Shown here: piece by piece, positions 27,050 to 36,464 of the stretch | How the letters are laid out: each line of letters begins with the position of its first letter | How positions within the stretch are numbered: the stretch's first letter is position 1 | DNA from: Lapidilactobacillus concavus DSM 17758 | GTDB lineage: Bacteria; Bacillota; Bacilli; Lactobacillales; Lactobacillaceae | DNA length: 64,000 nt | NCBI RefSeq assembly: GCF_001435835.1 | Contig: NZ_AZFX01000004.1 | Span: 20,505-84,504, forward strand | Direction of reading: 5' to 3' | Translations under genes and position numbers: made by a program | The notes under the pieces: model-generated | The model's input: only the letters and a program-made list of their open reading frames with translations | What the model was told of the DNA's origin: nothing | Databases searched by the model: none

Positions 27050-28495
27050 ATGGATGATTTAAATACCCAACCTAAGTATATGGCCTGGCCAGTCTTAGGC
27101 TTATTAGTTTTTGTGACCGTAATTGGTTTTGAAAATATTCTGTATCCATTTCAAAATCAAGGGCTATCGGTTGTTTTCTCGTGGATTTTCTTGTTACTCG
27201 CTTATATTATTCCCTACGCCTTGATCTCGGCGCAAATTGGGACGACCTTCACGCATGAAGGTGGCGGTTTGGCGACATGGGTGCGCCATACTTCTGGTGA
27301 TACCTTGGGTTACTGGACAAGTTGGATGTATTGGTCCAGCACATTGCCTTATTTGATCGATGTCTCGAATTCGGTCATCGTTGCCTTCTCATGGTTGATT
27401 CTCGGTAATAACACCCTTGACAAGCATATGTCGAATGAATGGTTCGGTATCCTGACCTTCGCCGTGATTCTCGTCTTCATTATTCTTGAAAACTTATTTA
27501 GCCGTTCGCTCGAAGTCATGTCGTTGATCGGTGGCGCCGCAATGTTCTTGATGGGTGTCCTGTTCGTCTTCATGGCTGCAGCTGGTGTTGCAAAGGGATT
27601 CCCAATCGCGACACAGCCATTCAACTTGGCCGCATTTAAGCCACATTTCTCAATACATTATTTCTCGACGACTGGACTGCTGATTTTTGCCACGTCAGGT
27701 GCCGAATTAGGGGCGACCTACATTGGTCAGTTGCGTAATCCAAAGAAGCAATTTCCAAAGGCAATGTGGATGTTAGCCTTAATGACTGGTTTCTTGGTCA
27801 TCTTCGGTTCCTTATCACTCGGTGTCTTCTTCAATGCCAACCACTTACCCGATGATTTAAAAATGAACGGTGCCTATTACGCCTTTCAGATGTTAGGCGA
27901 GCAGTGGGGTGTCGGCAAATTGTTCATGTATATGTTTGCTGGGACACAGCTGATCTTTATGTTAGCTCAGTTGGCAGTTCTGATTGATGCCTCTAGTCGG
28001 GTTCTTTCGGCCGATACCGCAATTCAGTACATGCCAAAATGGCTACTGCAGAAGAACAAACAAGGTCGGCCGATCCACAGCTATATCTTCACGGCCAGCC
28101 TTTGCTTATTCCTCTTATTGATGAGTAGCACCTTGCCGAATATTAATTCGGTCTTCAACTGGTTACTCAATCTGAACGGTATTGTTTCGCCATACAAGAC
28201 GTGTTGGGTCTTCTTCGCCTTTCTAAGTTTACGATTGCAACAAGACAAGTTTGAATCTTCATACGTTTTCATCAAAAATAAAAAGGGTGCGTTGTTCGTT
28301 GGTGGCTGGTGTTTCTTGTTCACCTTTGTCTGCGCAACGATGGGCTTCATGCCCCAAGAAGCTGTCTTTGGCAGTGCTGCGTTTGACCACCAATTATTGA
28401 TGAATGTCGTGTCAGTTATCGTCTTATTTGGTCTCGGTTTCGTGATGCCGTTACTCGCAAGATTCGAACTCAAGCATCATCACTCATTGTCATAG
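27050..28495 (+). CDS. APC-family amino-acid permease, probable ornithine/putrescine antiporter
   Basis: The 481-residue protein has about 12 hydrophobic segments and belongs to the APC superfamily, near glutamate:GABA and other amino acid:amine antiporters. It has an N-terminal consensus region ENILYPFQNQGLSVVFSW and EGGGLATWVRHTSGDTLGYW (about residues 68-87). The start is the ATG after TGGAGGT; an upstream in-frame start would overlap this ribosome binding site. Divergent pairing with ornithine decarboxylase suggests it imports ornithine and exports putrescine. This is inference, since the specificity cannot be read from sequence alone. Confidence 0.8.
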   Translation: MDDLNTQPKYMAWPVLGLLVFVTVIGFENILYPFQNQGLSVVFSWIFLLLAYIIPYALISAQIGTTFTHEGGGLATWVRHTSGDTLGYWTSWMYWSSTLPYLIDVSNSVIVAFSWLILGNNTLDKHMSNEWFGILTFAVILVFIILENLFSRSLEVMSLIGGAAMFLMGVLFVFMAAAGVAKGFPIATQPFNLAAFKPHFSIHYFSTTGLLIFATSGAELGATYIGQLRNPKKQFPKAMWMLALMTGFLVIFGSLSLGVFFNANHLPDDLKMNGAYYAFQMLGEQWGVGKLFMYMFAGTQLIFMLAQLAVLIDASSRVLSADTAIQYMPKWLLQKNKQGRPIHSYIFTASLCLFLLLMSSTLPNINSVFNWLLNLNGIVSPYKTCWVFFAFLSLRLQQDKFESSYVFIKNKKGALFVGGWCFLFTFVCATMGFMPQEAVFGSAAFDHQLLMNVVSVIVLFGLGFVMPLLARFELKHHHSLS

Positions 28496-28539
28496 CTCAT
28501 TATGAGGGCTGTTCTTAGCAATGAGTGCAAGTGACGATC

Positions 28540-28584
28540 AAAGCCTCTAGCCATTGGATTTTTCCAAGACTAGAGGCTTTTTTT
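28540..28584 (+). terminator. Terminator after the permease gene
   Basis: AAAGCCTCTAG (28540-28550) pairs with CTAGAGGCTTT (28570-28580), followed by a T tract. Confidence 0.88.
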
Positions 28585-28654
28585 GAATATGGGTGGGTTT
28601 AAATGCGACGTTTATTTTCCAAAAGCTCACGGGATAATTCAATCAAAGAGGGTA

Positions 28655-28694
28655 TTTAAAAGGGTGAGGACAGTTGACTGTTCTCACCCTTTAA
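28655..28694 (-). terminator. Terminator after the ugp-like operon
   Basis: On the minus strand AAAGGGTGAGAACAGT pairs with ACTGTCCTCACCCTTT around a short loop and is followed by TTAAATACC. It is about 70 bases downstream of the binding-protein gene. Confidence 0.75.
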
Positions 28695-28760
28695 GGCATC
28701 TCAAAATTATGTTCTTTTATAGTGTTAGTGTTATTTGATCGATGAGGCTAGCTGTGATGA

Positions 28761-30056
28761 TTATTTGTTATCTTTGATAATCTTCTCAGTTGTTGTCTGC
28801 AATGATGTTAAGGCTTTCTTGACAGGTTCGTTCTTTGTCAACATCGCATCAACAGTCTCTAACAACTTCGTCCGATATTCAGAGAAGCCAAGGAAGGCAT
28901 TTGATTGGAAACCATCATCAAGTGAATCAACGGCAGCTTTGTTATAAGGGTTGTCTGTCAAATATTTCTTGAAGTCAGTGGTTTCAGTTGCAGACTTACG
29001 TAATGGCACGTAACCTGTTGATTTTGCCCACTTAGCAGTTTCTTTGGCAGACATTAAGTATTTCATGAATGCCCAAGCGCCTTTTTTCTGTTCTGCGCTT
29101 GCACTCTTAAACATGACAATGTCGTTGCCGGCAATTTCAGTGGCTTTTTTACCATTATAGCTTGGTAATGGCATTGTTCCCCAGTGAAGGGATTTAGGGG
29201 CTTGTGCGACCATCTGAGTAACACCAGCAGATGAACCAGCATAGAATGCTGACTTACCTTGGGTGAAGGCTTGTGTCCAGTAGAAATCTTCACCGGCCGT
29301 CTTGGCTGTCTTATTCTTGATCATATCCATGATGAAGTTAGCAGCTTCGAGTGTAGGTGCGGCGTCAAGATTTGCTTTAGGCGCCTTGGTGATCAAAGGA
29401 TTGCCAGCTTGGCGAGCCAAGCCTTCGAATTCCATGTCCCAAGACTTGTCGAAGCCCATGCCATAGATGCCGTGTGCTTTAAGAACTTCGCCATCTTTAG
29501 CAATATCTTCCCAGGTCGTTGGCTTTTTCAAGTTATATTTGTCCAAGATATCTTGGTTGTAATACAGCACTCGAACAGATTTACTGAAAGGTACTGAGTA
29601 ATACTTGCCTTGATACTTTGAACTGCTGAGGAATGAAGGATAAATATCTTTTAAGTCAGCGCTGGATAATTTGTTACTGCCTTTAAGCATGTAGTTGTCT
29701 AAAGGTTCAATCAGATTATTTTTGCTGTAGTCAGGAACAGTGGTATAAGTTGTCTGCGAAATAACAGGAAGACTATTTGACTTTGCGGCAGCCATGATTT
29801 TCTGCTGTAATGCGGTATAGTCACCTTGTGCCGTGCTGACGACCTTATATTTTGATTGTGAACTGTTGAAATCATTGATAATTTTCTTCAAAGCTTTTTG
29901 GTAAGGGCCATTCATCCCGTTCCAAAAACTGATCTTAACTGGTTCGTCTGACTTCGCTTTAGAATCACCTGAGGAATTTCCACAAGCAGCTAATGTCAAG
30001 GCTAAACCTAATGAAGCAACTGTTAACAATGCCCGTTGCCAACTTCTTTTTTTCAT
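28761..30056 (-). CDS. ugpB: Extracellular sugar/glycerol-phosphate binding lipoprotein (UgpB-like)
   Basis: The 431-residue protein starts with a lipoprotein signal and lipobox LAAC (cysteine at about residue 25). Its mature part is a family 1 solute-binding protein: FWNGMNGPYQKALKKII (about 44-60), and a C-terminal WAFMKYLMSAKETAKWAKS with STGYVPLRKSA. These features are closest to UgpB of the sn-glycerol 3-phosphate system. A general oligosaccharide binding protein is the alternative. It is the last gene of a minus-strand operon in the order ATPase, permease, permease, binding protein. AAAGGAT precedes the start. Confidence 0.82.
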   Translation of the reverse strand: MKKRSWQRALLTVASLGLALTLAACGNSSGDSKAKSDEPVKISFWNGMNGPYQKALKKIINDFNSSQSKYKVVSTAQGDYTALQQKIMAAAKSNSLPVISQTTYTTVPDYSKNNLIEPLDNYMLKGSNKLSSADLKDIYPSFLSSSKYQGKYYSVPFSKSVRVLYYNQDILDKYNLKKPTTWEDIAKDGEVLKAHGIYGMGFDKSWDMEFEGLARQAGNPLITKAPKANLDAAPTLEAANFIMDMIKNKTAKTAGEDFYWTQAFTQGKSAFYAGSSAGVTQMVAQAPKSLHWGTMPLPSYNGKKATEIAGNDIVMFKSASAEQKKGAWAFMKYLMSAKETAKWAKSTGYVPLRKSATETTDFKKYLTDNPYNKAAVDSLDDGFQSNAFLGFSEYRTKLLETVDAMLTKNEPVKKALTSLQTTTEKIIKDNK

Positions 30057-30064
30057 TGATCTAT

Positions 30065-30898
30065 CTATCCTTTCAGTCCTGTTTTTGAGATGCCTGCAAT
30101 AATGTACTTTTGAAGGAACACGTACAGAATTACCATAGGGATAATGACGAACGTCGATGCTGCCATGAGCAGTGCATAGTTAGTGCCGGCATCAGAAGTG
30201 AAGGCCTGCAATCCAACTGGCAATGTTCGTAGATTCTCAGTATTGGTGACGATCAGTGGCCACATAAATGCGTTCCATGAACCGATCACTTGCAATACGG
30301 TGACAGCCGTAATGGTTGATTTAGAGATGGGCACCAAGACATGCCAGAGGTAATGCCAATCGCTGGCGCCATCAATTTTAGCCGCATAATAAATTTGATC
30401 AGGGACGGATTGGAAAGTCTGCCGCAAGGTGAAAACGGTGAAGAAACTTGCCAACCAAGGAATAATCAAGGCACCATAAGTATTGACCAGATGGAGTTGT
30501 GAAAGCGTGACGAAATTTGGAATGATTAACATCTCGCCGGGAACCATCATGGTGCCAAGAAAGATAACGAAGAGAATGTTTTTGCCATAGAAATTCAGGC
30601 GGGAAAATGCGAAAGCAGCGAGAATACTAGTTAAAAGTTGTCCAGCGGTGGTAACTGTCGTCACGAAGACACTGTTGATGAAGTACCGCAAAAATGGGGC
30701 TTCTTTCAAAGCGTTAACGTAGTTGCTGAACATCAGATGTTTCGGAATCCAGATTGGTGGAATTTTGACTGTTTCAGGCTGTGTCTTCAATGAAGTTGAA
30801 AGCATCCATAAGAAAGGCATCAGCATAATGATCGCGCCAAGTACTAAGATGACGTAGCGCAAAATAATTGCGGTTTTTCGTTTCATTATTTGTGACAC
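30065..30898 (-). CDS. ugpE: ABC permease, MalG/UgpE type
   Basis: The 277-residue protein has six membrane segments and the inner-membrane coupling motif AAKIDGASDWHYLWHVLVPI (about residues 175-194), the EAA loop. The N-terminal LMPFLWMLSTSLKT is typical of the MalG/UgpE branch. It lies four bases after the preceding permease gene and nine bases before the binding-protein gene. It would pair with the UgpA-like protein to form the membrane channel. Confidence 0.87.
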   Translation of the reverse strand: MSQIMKRKTAIILRYVILVLGAIIMLMPFLWMLSTSLKTQPETVKIPPIWIPKHLMFSNYVNALKEAPFLRYFINSVFVTTVTTAGQLLTSILAAFAFSRLNFYGKNILFVIFLGTMMVPGEMLIIPNFVTLSQLHLVNTYGALIIPWLASFFTVFTLRQTFQSVPDQIYYAAKIDGASDWHYLWHVLVPISKSTITAVTVLQVIGSWNAFMWPLIVTNTENLRTLPVGLQAFTSDAGTNYALLMAASTFVIIPMVILYVFLQKYIIAGISKTGLKG

Positions 30899-30901
30899 CT
30901 C

Positions 30902-31795
30902 CTAATAATGGACATGACGTTTGCTGTACCAGAGTTGGAACACGGTAACCAGCAAAATCATGAAGAACAACACGACACCACTGGCAGCAGCAATCCCGTA
31001 TTTCCATTCTGTATAGAATTTTTGATACAAATAATAAACGATGGTCAGCGCTGACTTGCTTGGACCAGGTGTGCCATTGAACAGGGCGAAGATTTCATCG
31101 AAGACTTTGAAACTACCAATCACACCATTGACACTCACCAAGAAAGTAATTGGTGAGAGCAGTGGCACTGTCACATTGGTGAATTGATGCCAAGTATTTG
31201 CACCGTCGATTTTAGCCGCCTGATAGTAGCGTTCATTGATATTGTTGAGTCCAACAAGGAAGAGCACGATGTTGAATCCCAAGTTCTTCCAAACGCTCAT
31301 GATGATCAGGGCGAGCATGGCATAGTGTGGGCTTTCCAGCCAAGAAATGGCATTGACACCGAAGAAACTCAAGAAATAATTCAGCAAACCATAATCACCG
31401 TTATAAATCCAGTGCCAAACTTGTGCGATTGCGACCGTACTCGTGACGAAAGGCAAGAAATAAACAGTTCGGAAGAGGCCAGAGAGCCATGTGATCCGAT
31501 TCAAGAGCAAGGCAATCGCTAATGAGATAATGACGGTCAAAGGGACAACCCCGATAACGAAGATCAAGGTGTTTTTGACGGCAATGTGGAAGTCTGGATC
31601 TGAGAACAAAAATTTAAAATTGTCGAAGCCATACTGCGAAACAATATCACGAAAGAAATCGTATTTCGTATAAAAACTCATAATGAATGACTTCAGAATC
31701 GGATAGATATTGAAGGTGATCGTGATAATTAACATAGGTAGCAGGTAAAGTAAGGCTTTACCTGTTGATTTCAATGTCGGTTTTTCATTCAACAT
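30902..31795 (-). CDS. ugpA: ABC permease, MalF/UgpA type
   Basis: The 297-residue permease has six membrane segments and the coupling loop AAKIDGANTWHQFTNVTVPL in its C-terminal half. FRTVYFLPFVTSTVAIAQVW is typical of the UgpA branch. The start is placed at the ATG of MLNEKPTLKS, which overlaps the ATPase stop by 11 bases; the open frame extends further upstream inside the ATPase gene but lacks support. It forms the channel with the UgpE-like subunit. Confidence 0.87.
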   Translation of the reverse strand: MLNEKPTLKSTGKALLYLLPMLIITITFNIYPILKSFIMSFYTKYDFFRDIVSQYGFDNFKFLFSDPDFHIAVKNTLIFVIGVVPLTVIISLAIALLLNRITWLSGLFRTVYFLPFVTSTVAIAQVWHWIYNGDYGLLNYFLSFFGVNAISWLESPHYAMLALIIMSVWKNLGFNIVLFLVGLNNINERYYQAAKIDGANTWHQFTNVTVPLLSPITFLVSVNGVIGSFKVFDEIFALFNGTPGPSKSALTIVYYLYQKFYTEWKYGIAAASGVVLFFMILLVTVFQLWYSKRHVHY

Positions 31796-32846
31796 CTTGA
31801 TCACCACCGAATATGCGCGTACCTTCTTGATCAAAGAGATAGAAACCAGATTTTTGTAAGTAGAGTGGTAATTCCTGACCTTCGGCGAGTTCTGCCTCAA
31901 TCTCAGTCGTTAATAGTCGTTTGCCATGGAAGTCGAGTAGCGCGTTCTTTTCACGACCGAATTTTTCAAAGGTTTTGACTTTGGTGGTGATGGTTGCTAA
32001 GGTATCTGCGCCTGTATCGTGGTCTTGTAAGGCCTCGGGACGAATACCAACTTTTTTAGCTCGTTTCAGAATTTCAGCATCAACATGGTCAGTCAACTCA
32101 TCATCGAAATCTTCAATATCGATGGTGTTGATGACCGGTTCGCCGATAAATTGAGCAATGAAGAGATTGCTTGGATTATCGTAAAGTGTTTCAGCGGAGC
32201 TAAACTGTTGGATCTTGCCACTATTTAGAACCATGATGTGGTCGGAAATGTGTAAAGCCTCATCCTGATCGTGGGTGACAAAGATGGTTGTGACGCCAGT
32301 TTCTTGTTGAATGCGGCGTATTTCCTGACGCATTTCGATTCGTAAACGGGCATCCAAGTTCGACAAAGGCTCATCAAGTAACAGCAGACTTGGTTCTTTA
32401 GCCAATGCACGTGCAATAGCGACACGCTGTTGCTGTCCACCAGATAAGGAACCGGGTTTCTTATCTAATTGATCATCGACATGAACGAGTTTTGCCAACT
32501 TAATGGCTTTTTCACGACGCTCAGCTTTAGGCACCTTCGCCATCTTCAGAGGAAACATGATGTTGTCCAACACTTTAAGGTGTGGGTAGAGGGCGTAGTT
32601 TTGAAAAACCATCCCGACTTTTCTTTGCAGTGCATCTTGTTTGGTGACATCTTCATCACCAAAGAAAATGTGTCCTGAGGTTGGTGCAAGTAAACCAGAA
32701 ATCATCATTAATGTTGTCGATTTACCACAACCACTTGGCCCCAGAATGGAAACCAGTGTCCCTTCAGGAATTGTAAAATTCAAACGATGTAAAATCTCAC
32801 GCGAACCATCATAGGAAAGTGAGACATCTTTGAAAGTAACTTCCAA
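31785..32846 (-). CDS. ugpC: Sugar ABC transporter ATPase (MsmK/UgpC family)
   Basis: The 353-residue ATPase has Walker A GPSGCGKST (about residues 37-45), signature [10 protein letters not shown] (about 135-144), Walker [13 protein letters not shown] (about 154-165) and switch His in THDQDEA (about 191-197). A C-terminal TOBE/MOI regulatory domain (about 235-350) includes KVGIRPEAL. It is the first gene of the operon, and its promoter should lie in 32847-33000, where phased TTGAC repeats are seen. MsmK-type ATPases can serve several sugar importers. Confidence 0.9.
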   Translation of the reverse strand: MEVTFKDVSLSYDGSREILHRLNFTIPEGTLVSILGPSGCGKSTTLMMISGLLAPTSGHIFFGDEDVTKQDALQRKVGMVFQNYALYPHLKVLDNIMFPLKMAKVPKAERREKAIKLAKLVHVDDQLDKKPGSLSGGQQQRVAIARALAKEPSLLLLDEPLSNLDARLRIEMRQEIRRIQQETGVTTIFVTHDQDEALHISDHIMVLNSGKIQQFSSAETLYDNPSNLFIAQFIGEPVINTIDIEDFDDELTDHVDAEILKRAKKVGIRPEALQDHDTGADTLATITTKVKTFEKFGREKNALLDFHGKRLLTTEIEAELAEGQELPLYLQKSGFYLFDQEGTRIFGGDQDVE

Positions 32847-32929
32847 CAGTTTCGCCCCTTTTATCGGTTTTCGACCACAATATAACTACTTAGTCTAGAA
32901 ATATCATACAACATTTTGTGTTCAATGTC

Positions 32930-32967
32930 TTGACCGGTTTTGACGGAAAAGCGTTTTTTTTGACGGA
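32930..32967 (+). repeat. Helically phased TTGAC repeats upstream of the ugp-like operon
   Basis: TTGACC (32930), TTGACG (32940) and TTGACG (32960) are 10 and 20 bases apart. The last two sit in the longer direct repeat TTTTGACGGA (32938-32947 and 32958-32967). They are 84-120 bases upstream of the first operon gene, in the divergent region shared with a TetR regulator. Confidence 0.4.
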
Positions 32968-33099
32968 TATTTTTTTCTAATTGTTCGGAAACATTATTGT
33001 TTATTAATTGGGATGAGGATTGAATGCTGAATCAAATTAGTTTGTGGTCTTATTTTGTGTATAAATTTATTCAGATACAGCTTAGGAGGTTGTGTTAGC

Positions 33100-33606
33100 A
33101 TGACACAGTTAACGAAGATTTGTATTATGAACGCGCTGAAGAATGATTTGTCTATTTGCGAACGTTCGCATTATACGGCTACCCAGCTCTTGAATTCGGT
33201 CAATATCTCACGGTCAACGCTGTATTATCATTTTAATGGCGGGATTGAAGATGCACTAGTTTATACAGTTGATCATGAATTGATTCAACCATTGACGAAA
33301 GAGCAGATGGATTGGCGGCAATCAACAGTGTTTATCTTAGGTTACGTCGCAAATCACCAAATGTTAACGCGTAATGTTTACGCGCTTGCTGGAAATGCGC
33401 TTAGTTTAGCGATGGTGCGTCAACAACTCGTCAATGCGCTCGTCACTGGCAATCAAACGAATTATCAACCCGCGCAACTTCAATTGCTATGTGGCGCACT
33501 CGTTGCAGAAGTTCAATTTTGGTTGGCGAGTAATTTCCAAGAGGATGCGGATGAGATTTGTGCGCGCCTAACGACCTTTGATCAGCTTTTGTCCAAACTA
33601 GATTAA
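33100..33606 (+). CDS. TetR-family regulator
   Basis: The 168-residue protein has a TetR-type N-terminal helix-turn-helix: HYTATQLLNSVNISRSTLYYHFNG (about residues 26-49, key residues S, T, Y and F of STLYYHF). A helical C-terminal domain follows with no recognised ligand pocket. The start is the ATG nine bases after AGGAGGT; a longer in-frame start would overlap that site. It is divergent from the ugp-like operon and could control it, or may be unrelated. Confidence 0.75.
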   Translation: MTQLTKICIMNALKNDLSICERSHYTATQLLNSVNISRSTLYYHFNGGIEDALVYTVDHELIQPLTKEQMDWRQSTVFILGYVANHQMLTRNVYALAGNALSLAMVRQQLVNALVTGNQTNYQPAQLQLLCGALVAEVQFWLASNFQEDADEICARLTTFDQLLSKLD

Positions 33607-33774
33607 GTGTCATAAAATTGGACAGAACCCAGTATCTGTGAGTTGTGTAGGCAGCCTAACCCGGTATGATGAAGTTATCGATGTTGACGCTTTCTTAGCC
33701 CTAAATATTCATCGAAAGGGAGCGTGTGAATTATCGAAATCAACATGATTCATTGGGCGGTTTTTGACTCGGTT

Positions 33775-33783
33775 TGTTATAAT
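33775..33783 (+). promoter_or_regulatory. Extended -10 element upstream of the GNAT gene
   Basis: TGTTATAAT is a perfect extended -10. It lies about 28 bases before the start of the acetyltransferase gene. No strong -35 is present, which is common for extended -10 promoters. Confidence 0.55.
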
Positions 33784-33811
33784 AGACTCATGAATGTTTG
33801 GAGGTGAAAAG

Positions 33812-34378
33812 ATGATCCGTCCTGCAAGAAAAGAAGATGCACCGGAAGTTATTCCAATCCTGATGCAGATTTTAAATGATATGGAGTTAGATGCCATCAA
33901 GACGTATGGTGCTGATCAAATTGCCGATTTGTTAATTGCGGCGTTTGCCAGCGATACTTATCGTTATGGCTACCTGCAGACGTTAGTGTATGCTGATGAT
34001 CAGGATCGTGTTCAAGGGATTTGTGTGGGGTACCCCGCCAGTGCTGAAGTAACCATTGATGATGGGTTAAAGCCTTATTTGAAGGAAAAGCACTTGCCAG
34101 AAGATACCCAACTTTTCCATGATCAAGAAGCGTGGGCCAAGGAGTGGTACTTGGATTCACTTGCCGTTGCACCTGATGCGCAAGGGCAGGGGATCGGCGG
34201 TCAGTTGCTTGATTATTTGCCGACGTATTTACAACCCAAAGGTGAGACCAAAATTAGCTTGAATGTTGATTTTGGTAATCCTAAGGCGAAACAATTGTAT
34301 CTCCATCATGGCTTTGAGCACGTTGGCGAGATTATGATTGGCGCTCATCACTATGAACATTTGGTGCGTGCCATCTAG
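33812..34378 (+). CDS. GNAT-family N-acetyltransferase
   Basis: The 188-residue protein has the acetyl-CoA binding motif A as SLAVAPDAQGQGIGGQLLDYL (about residues 120-140; R/Q-x-x-G-x-G/A pattern QGQGIG) and motif B as NPKAKQLYLHHGFEHVGE. An N-terminal IRPARKEDAPEV is typical. The start is the ATG after GGAGGTG. The substrate is unknown. It stands alone between a promoter and a long terminator hairpin. Confidence 0.85.
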   Translation: MIRPARKEDAPEVIPILMQILNDMELDAIKTYGADQIADLLIAAFASDTYRYGYLQTLVYADDQDRVQGICVGYPASAEVTIDDGLKPYLKEKHLPEDTQLFHDQEAWAKEWYLDSLAVAPDAQGQGIGGQLLDYLPTYLQPKGETKISLNVDFGNPKAKQLYLHHGFEHVGEIMIGAHHYEHLVRAI

Positions 34379-34449
34379 CAGAATTGAGATTGGTTCGATC
34401 TACCGATTCAAGCTGAATCGATGTATTCAATCCATCAATTCATTAAGAT

Positions 34450-34510
34450 AAAACGAAATCCACCTTCAAGTCGAGGTTAGACACGATTTGAAGGTGGATT
34501 TCGTTTTTTT
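34450..34510. terminator. Long bidirectional terminator
   Basis: A perfect 20-bp stem (AAAACGAAATCCACCTTCAA from 34450 against the complement ending about 34507) is flanked by A and T tracts. It lies between the GNAT gene and the second Rgg pseudogene. Confidence 0.88.
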
Positions 34511-34531
34511 GATGAGGTGAAATGACTAGAA

Positions 34532-35381
34532 TTAGATTCGACATCGTTGTTGCAAATCGGTGGCGAGATCCATTGCCAATTCTGTCATGTCGATTGTTCG
34601 AAAAAGTGTGATGATCTGATGACAATTCGACAAATCAGGAGCTTGCCCCATTAAGAAAGCATTTAAAGCCTGATCATACTAAATAATGAGGTGAGCGAGG
34701 GCATCGTGGGAGTCGCGATGAACTTTAATGAATGCCAAATATTGCGGAATGATAGAATAAGCTTGTAAATTGAATAGGCGATGCACAATTTCGAAGGCGA
34801 GTCTGATTGTTGCGTTGACCACAATCTGCGGATACTGATTAAGACGATCTAAATGCTTCTGAACATATTTGGTCATAAAAATAAGGTCAGCTTTACTGAA
34901 TAAATCGACGGTTAACGTAAATAGTTGTACATCATATAAGGTCCAATTGCTGTTCTTAAGGAGAAAACGCAAAACTTCATCGTGTAGTTCTGTCGGAATC
35001 TGCGTGTGCCTTAAATTGGCGAGCATCACTTGACCAATTGTATGTAATTGACGTCGCGTCAATTGATCGAGTTGCGCATATTGGGTCGGAATTTCGTCGA
35101 GGAGCGTTTGTAGACGTGCAGCATCACGGTTACGCTGAGCTTTAGTTAAACTCAAGCAGTAGTTGCTGATAGGAGCCATCATAGGCGTAATCATGGCAGA
35201 ATTCTTGGACACTAACATGCATTCGTGCCAGCATGGCAACTAGGGCAGCGGAATTCATCGTTGACTGATCGCGTTCAAAAGATGAAACAGCTTGCTTGGT
35301 GACAATGTGATCCGCCACATCAGTTAACGACAGGTTTCTTTGGACGCGATAGTGATGAAAAACTTCTCCCATAGTTGGCAT
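34532..35381 (-). pseudogene. Second Rgg-type regulator, broken
   Basis: The N-terminal helix-turn-helix (MGEVFHHYRVQRNLSLTDVA, then TKQAVSSFERDQS) is in one frame and stops at 35142. The C-terminal repeat domain continues in another frame (AQRNRDAARLQTLLDEI; ANLRHTQIPTELHDEVLRF; WTLYDVQLFTLTVDLFSKA) to a TAG at 34679-34681. The same frame then goes on past the TAG with family-like sequence (YDQALNAFLMGQAP) to a TAA at 34532. About 284 codons are covered, the normal length. One frameshift near 35145 and one nonsense codon inactivate it. The divergent neighbour encodes a membrane protein, which may have been its target. Confidence 0.78.
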
Positions 35382-35653
35382 TTTGAAACACCTCGTCAAT
35401 TTAATTTTACGAAACGTCATCGTTTGTTTGTAAGCGCTATACTAATTACTGAAGGAGGATAGCGTAAAAAAATCAAAGTTGGACTTTCGTGTATTTAATT
35501 ACAATATCTATATTACCATGAAATGGGGTATCGGCGCGTCGTGTCCTGAATCATATTTAGTTATTTCTCGAGGGGGGATACAGACACGGTTGCGCACGTC
35601 CCATATCAATAGATCTCAGAGTTGATCAATCATCTACAGAAGAGGGTGTTTCG

Positions 35654-36307
35654 ATGAAAGTCAAAAAGTTTGACCTTGTGATGATTGCTTTTCAACTGAT
35701 GCTGGTTGCAATCTTGTTCTTCATCATCATGTCGTTGGTCAAGATTGTCAATGGACAAGCGACAATTGAAACGATTGTAAGCGGCGATCGCGAATATCAC
35801 AACGTGCTTCTAGGAACGTTTATTCAAAGTGGGCAGATACAATCAGTTCAGACGACCATTCCTTTTTCATTGAACGTATTGGTTCCGGTGATACTTGGAT
35901 CGTCCCTGATTAATGGGTTGGCAATCAATTTGTCGCTGATTTATGCGGCGCTAGAACTTCCGGTGGTGATTGCGGTAATCATCACGTTGATCGTTTTAAG
36001 GCGCATTCAGCATCATCAGATCTTCACATCACATAGTGCCCATTTGTTAAAGAAGGCAGGCGTGGTCGGACTGATTTTATCGCTCTCAATCACAATTTTG
36101 CTTCCAGCCATCGTTCATTCGGCTAGTCAAGGCCTAATCAATTTACCGATGGTTTTTCACATTGATTATGATATCTTAATCTGGTTTGCCTTCATGATTA
36201 TTGGCGAGGTGATTGGGAGAGCGTCAAATCATCTTGCCATGCCTGAAAATGTTTCAGATGATGCACGCGAAGCGACGGCAATCAAAGCTGAATTGAGTCG
36301 CAACTAG
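35654..36307 (+). CDS. Four-helix membrane protein, DUF2975-like
   Basis: The 217-residue protein has hydrophobic segments at about residues 8-30, 75-115 and 135-155, and near 175-195. The last segment, WFAFMIIGEVIGRA, resembles the DUF2975 C-terminal helix. The function is not known. GAGGGTG precedes the ATG. It is divergent from a broken Rgg regulator, and Rgg proteins usually act on the gene beside them. In the family, DUF2975 genes often pair with small helix-turn-helix regulators. Confidence 0.6.
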   Translation: MKVKKFDLVMIAFQLMLVAILFFIIMSLVKIVNGQATIETIVSGDREYHNVLLGTFIQSGQIQSVQTTIPFSLNVLVPVILGSSLINGLAINLSLIYAALELPVVIAVIITLIVLRRIQHHQIFTSHSAHLLKKAGVVGLILSLSITILLPAIVHSASQGLINLPMVFHIDYDILIWFAFMIIGEVIGRASNHLAMPENVSDDAREATAIKAELSRN

Positions 36308-36385
36308 TCTCGCGCTGATCGATGAACGAACAATCAATGATGCAACGTCATGAATAATGTAATGTTATTCAAAATCATAAACAAA

Positions 36386-36442
36386 AACAGAACCCATCTT
36401 CGATCGAGTCACTATCTCGAATCGAAGATGGGTTCTGTGTTT
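36386..36442. terminator. Bidirectional terminator
   Basis: ACAGAACCCATCTTCGAT (from about 36388) pairs with ATCGAAGATGGGTTCTGT, with A residues upstream and T residues downstream. It separates converging genes. Confidence 0.85.
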
Positions 36443-36464
36443 CAATGTGATGATCAAGTCACAC

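Noticed and set aside
32943..32960. cre site GAAAAGCGTTTTTT upstream of the ugp-like operon
   Set aside because: It matches only 11 of 14 positions and lies in a homopolymer-rich stretch.
35496..35640. Possible small peptide frame upstream of the DUF2975-like gene
   Set aside because: It lacks a signal-peptide-like or hydrophobic composition typical of Rgg-associated peptides and has no good start signal.
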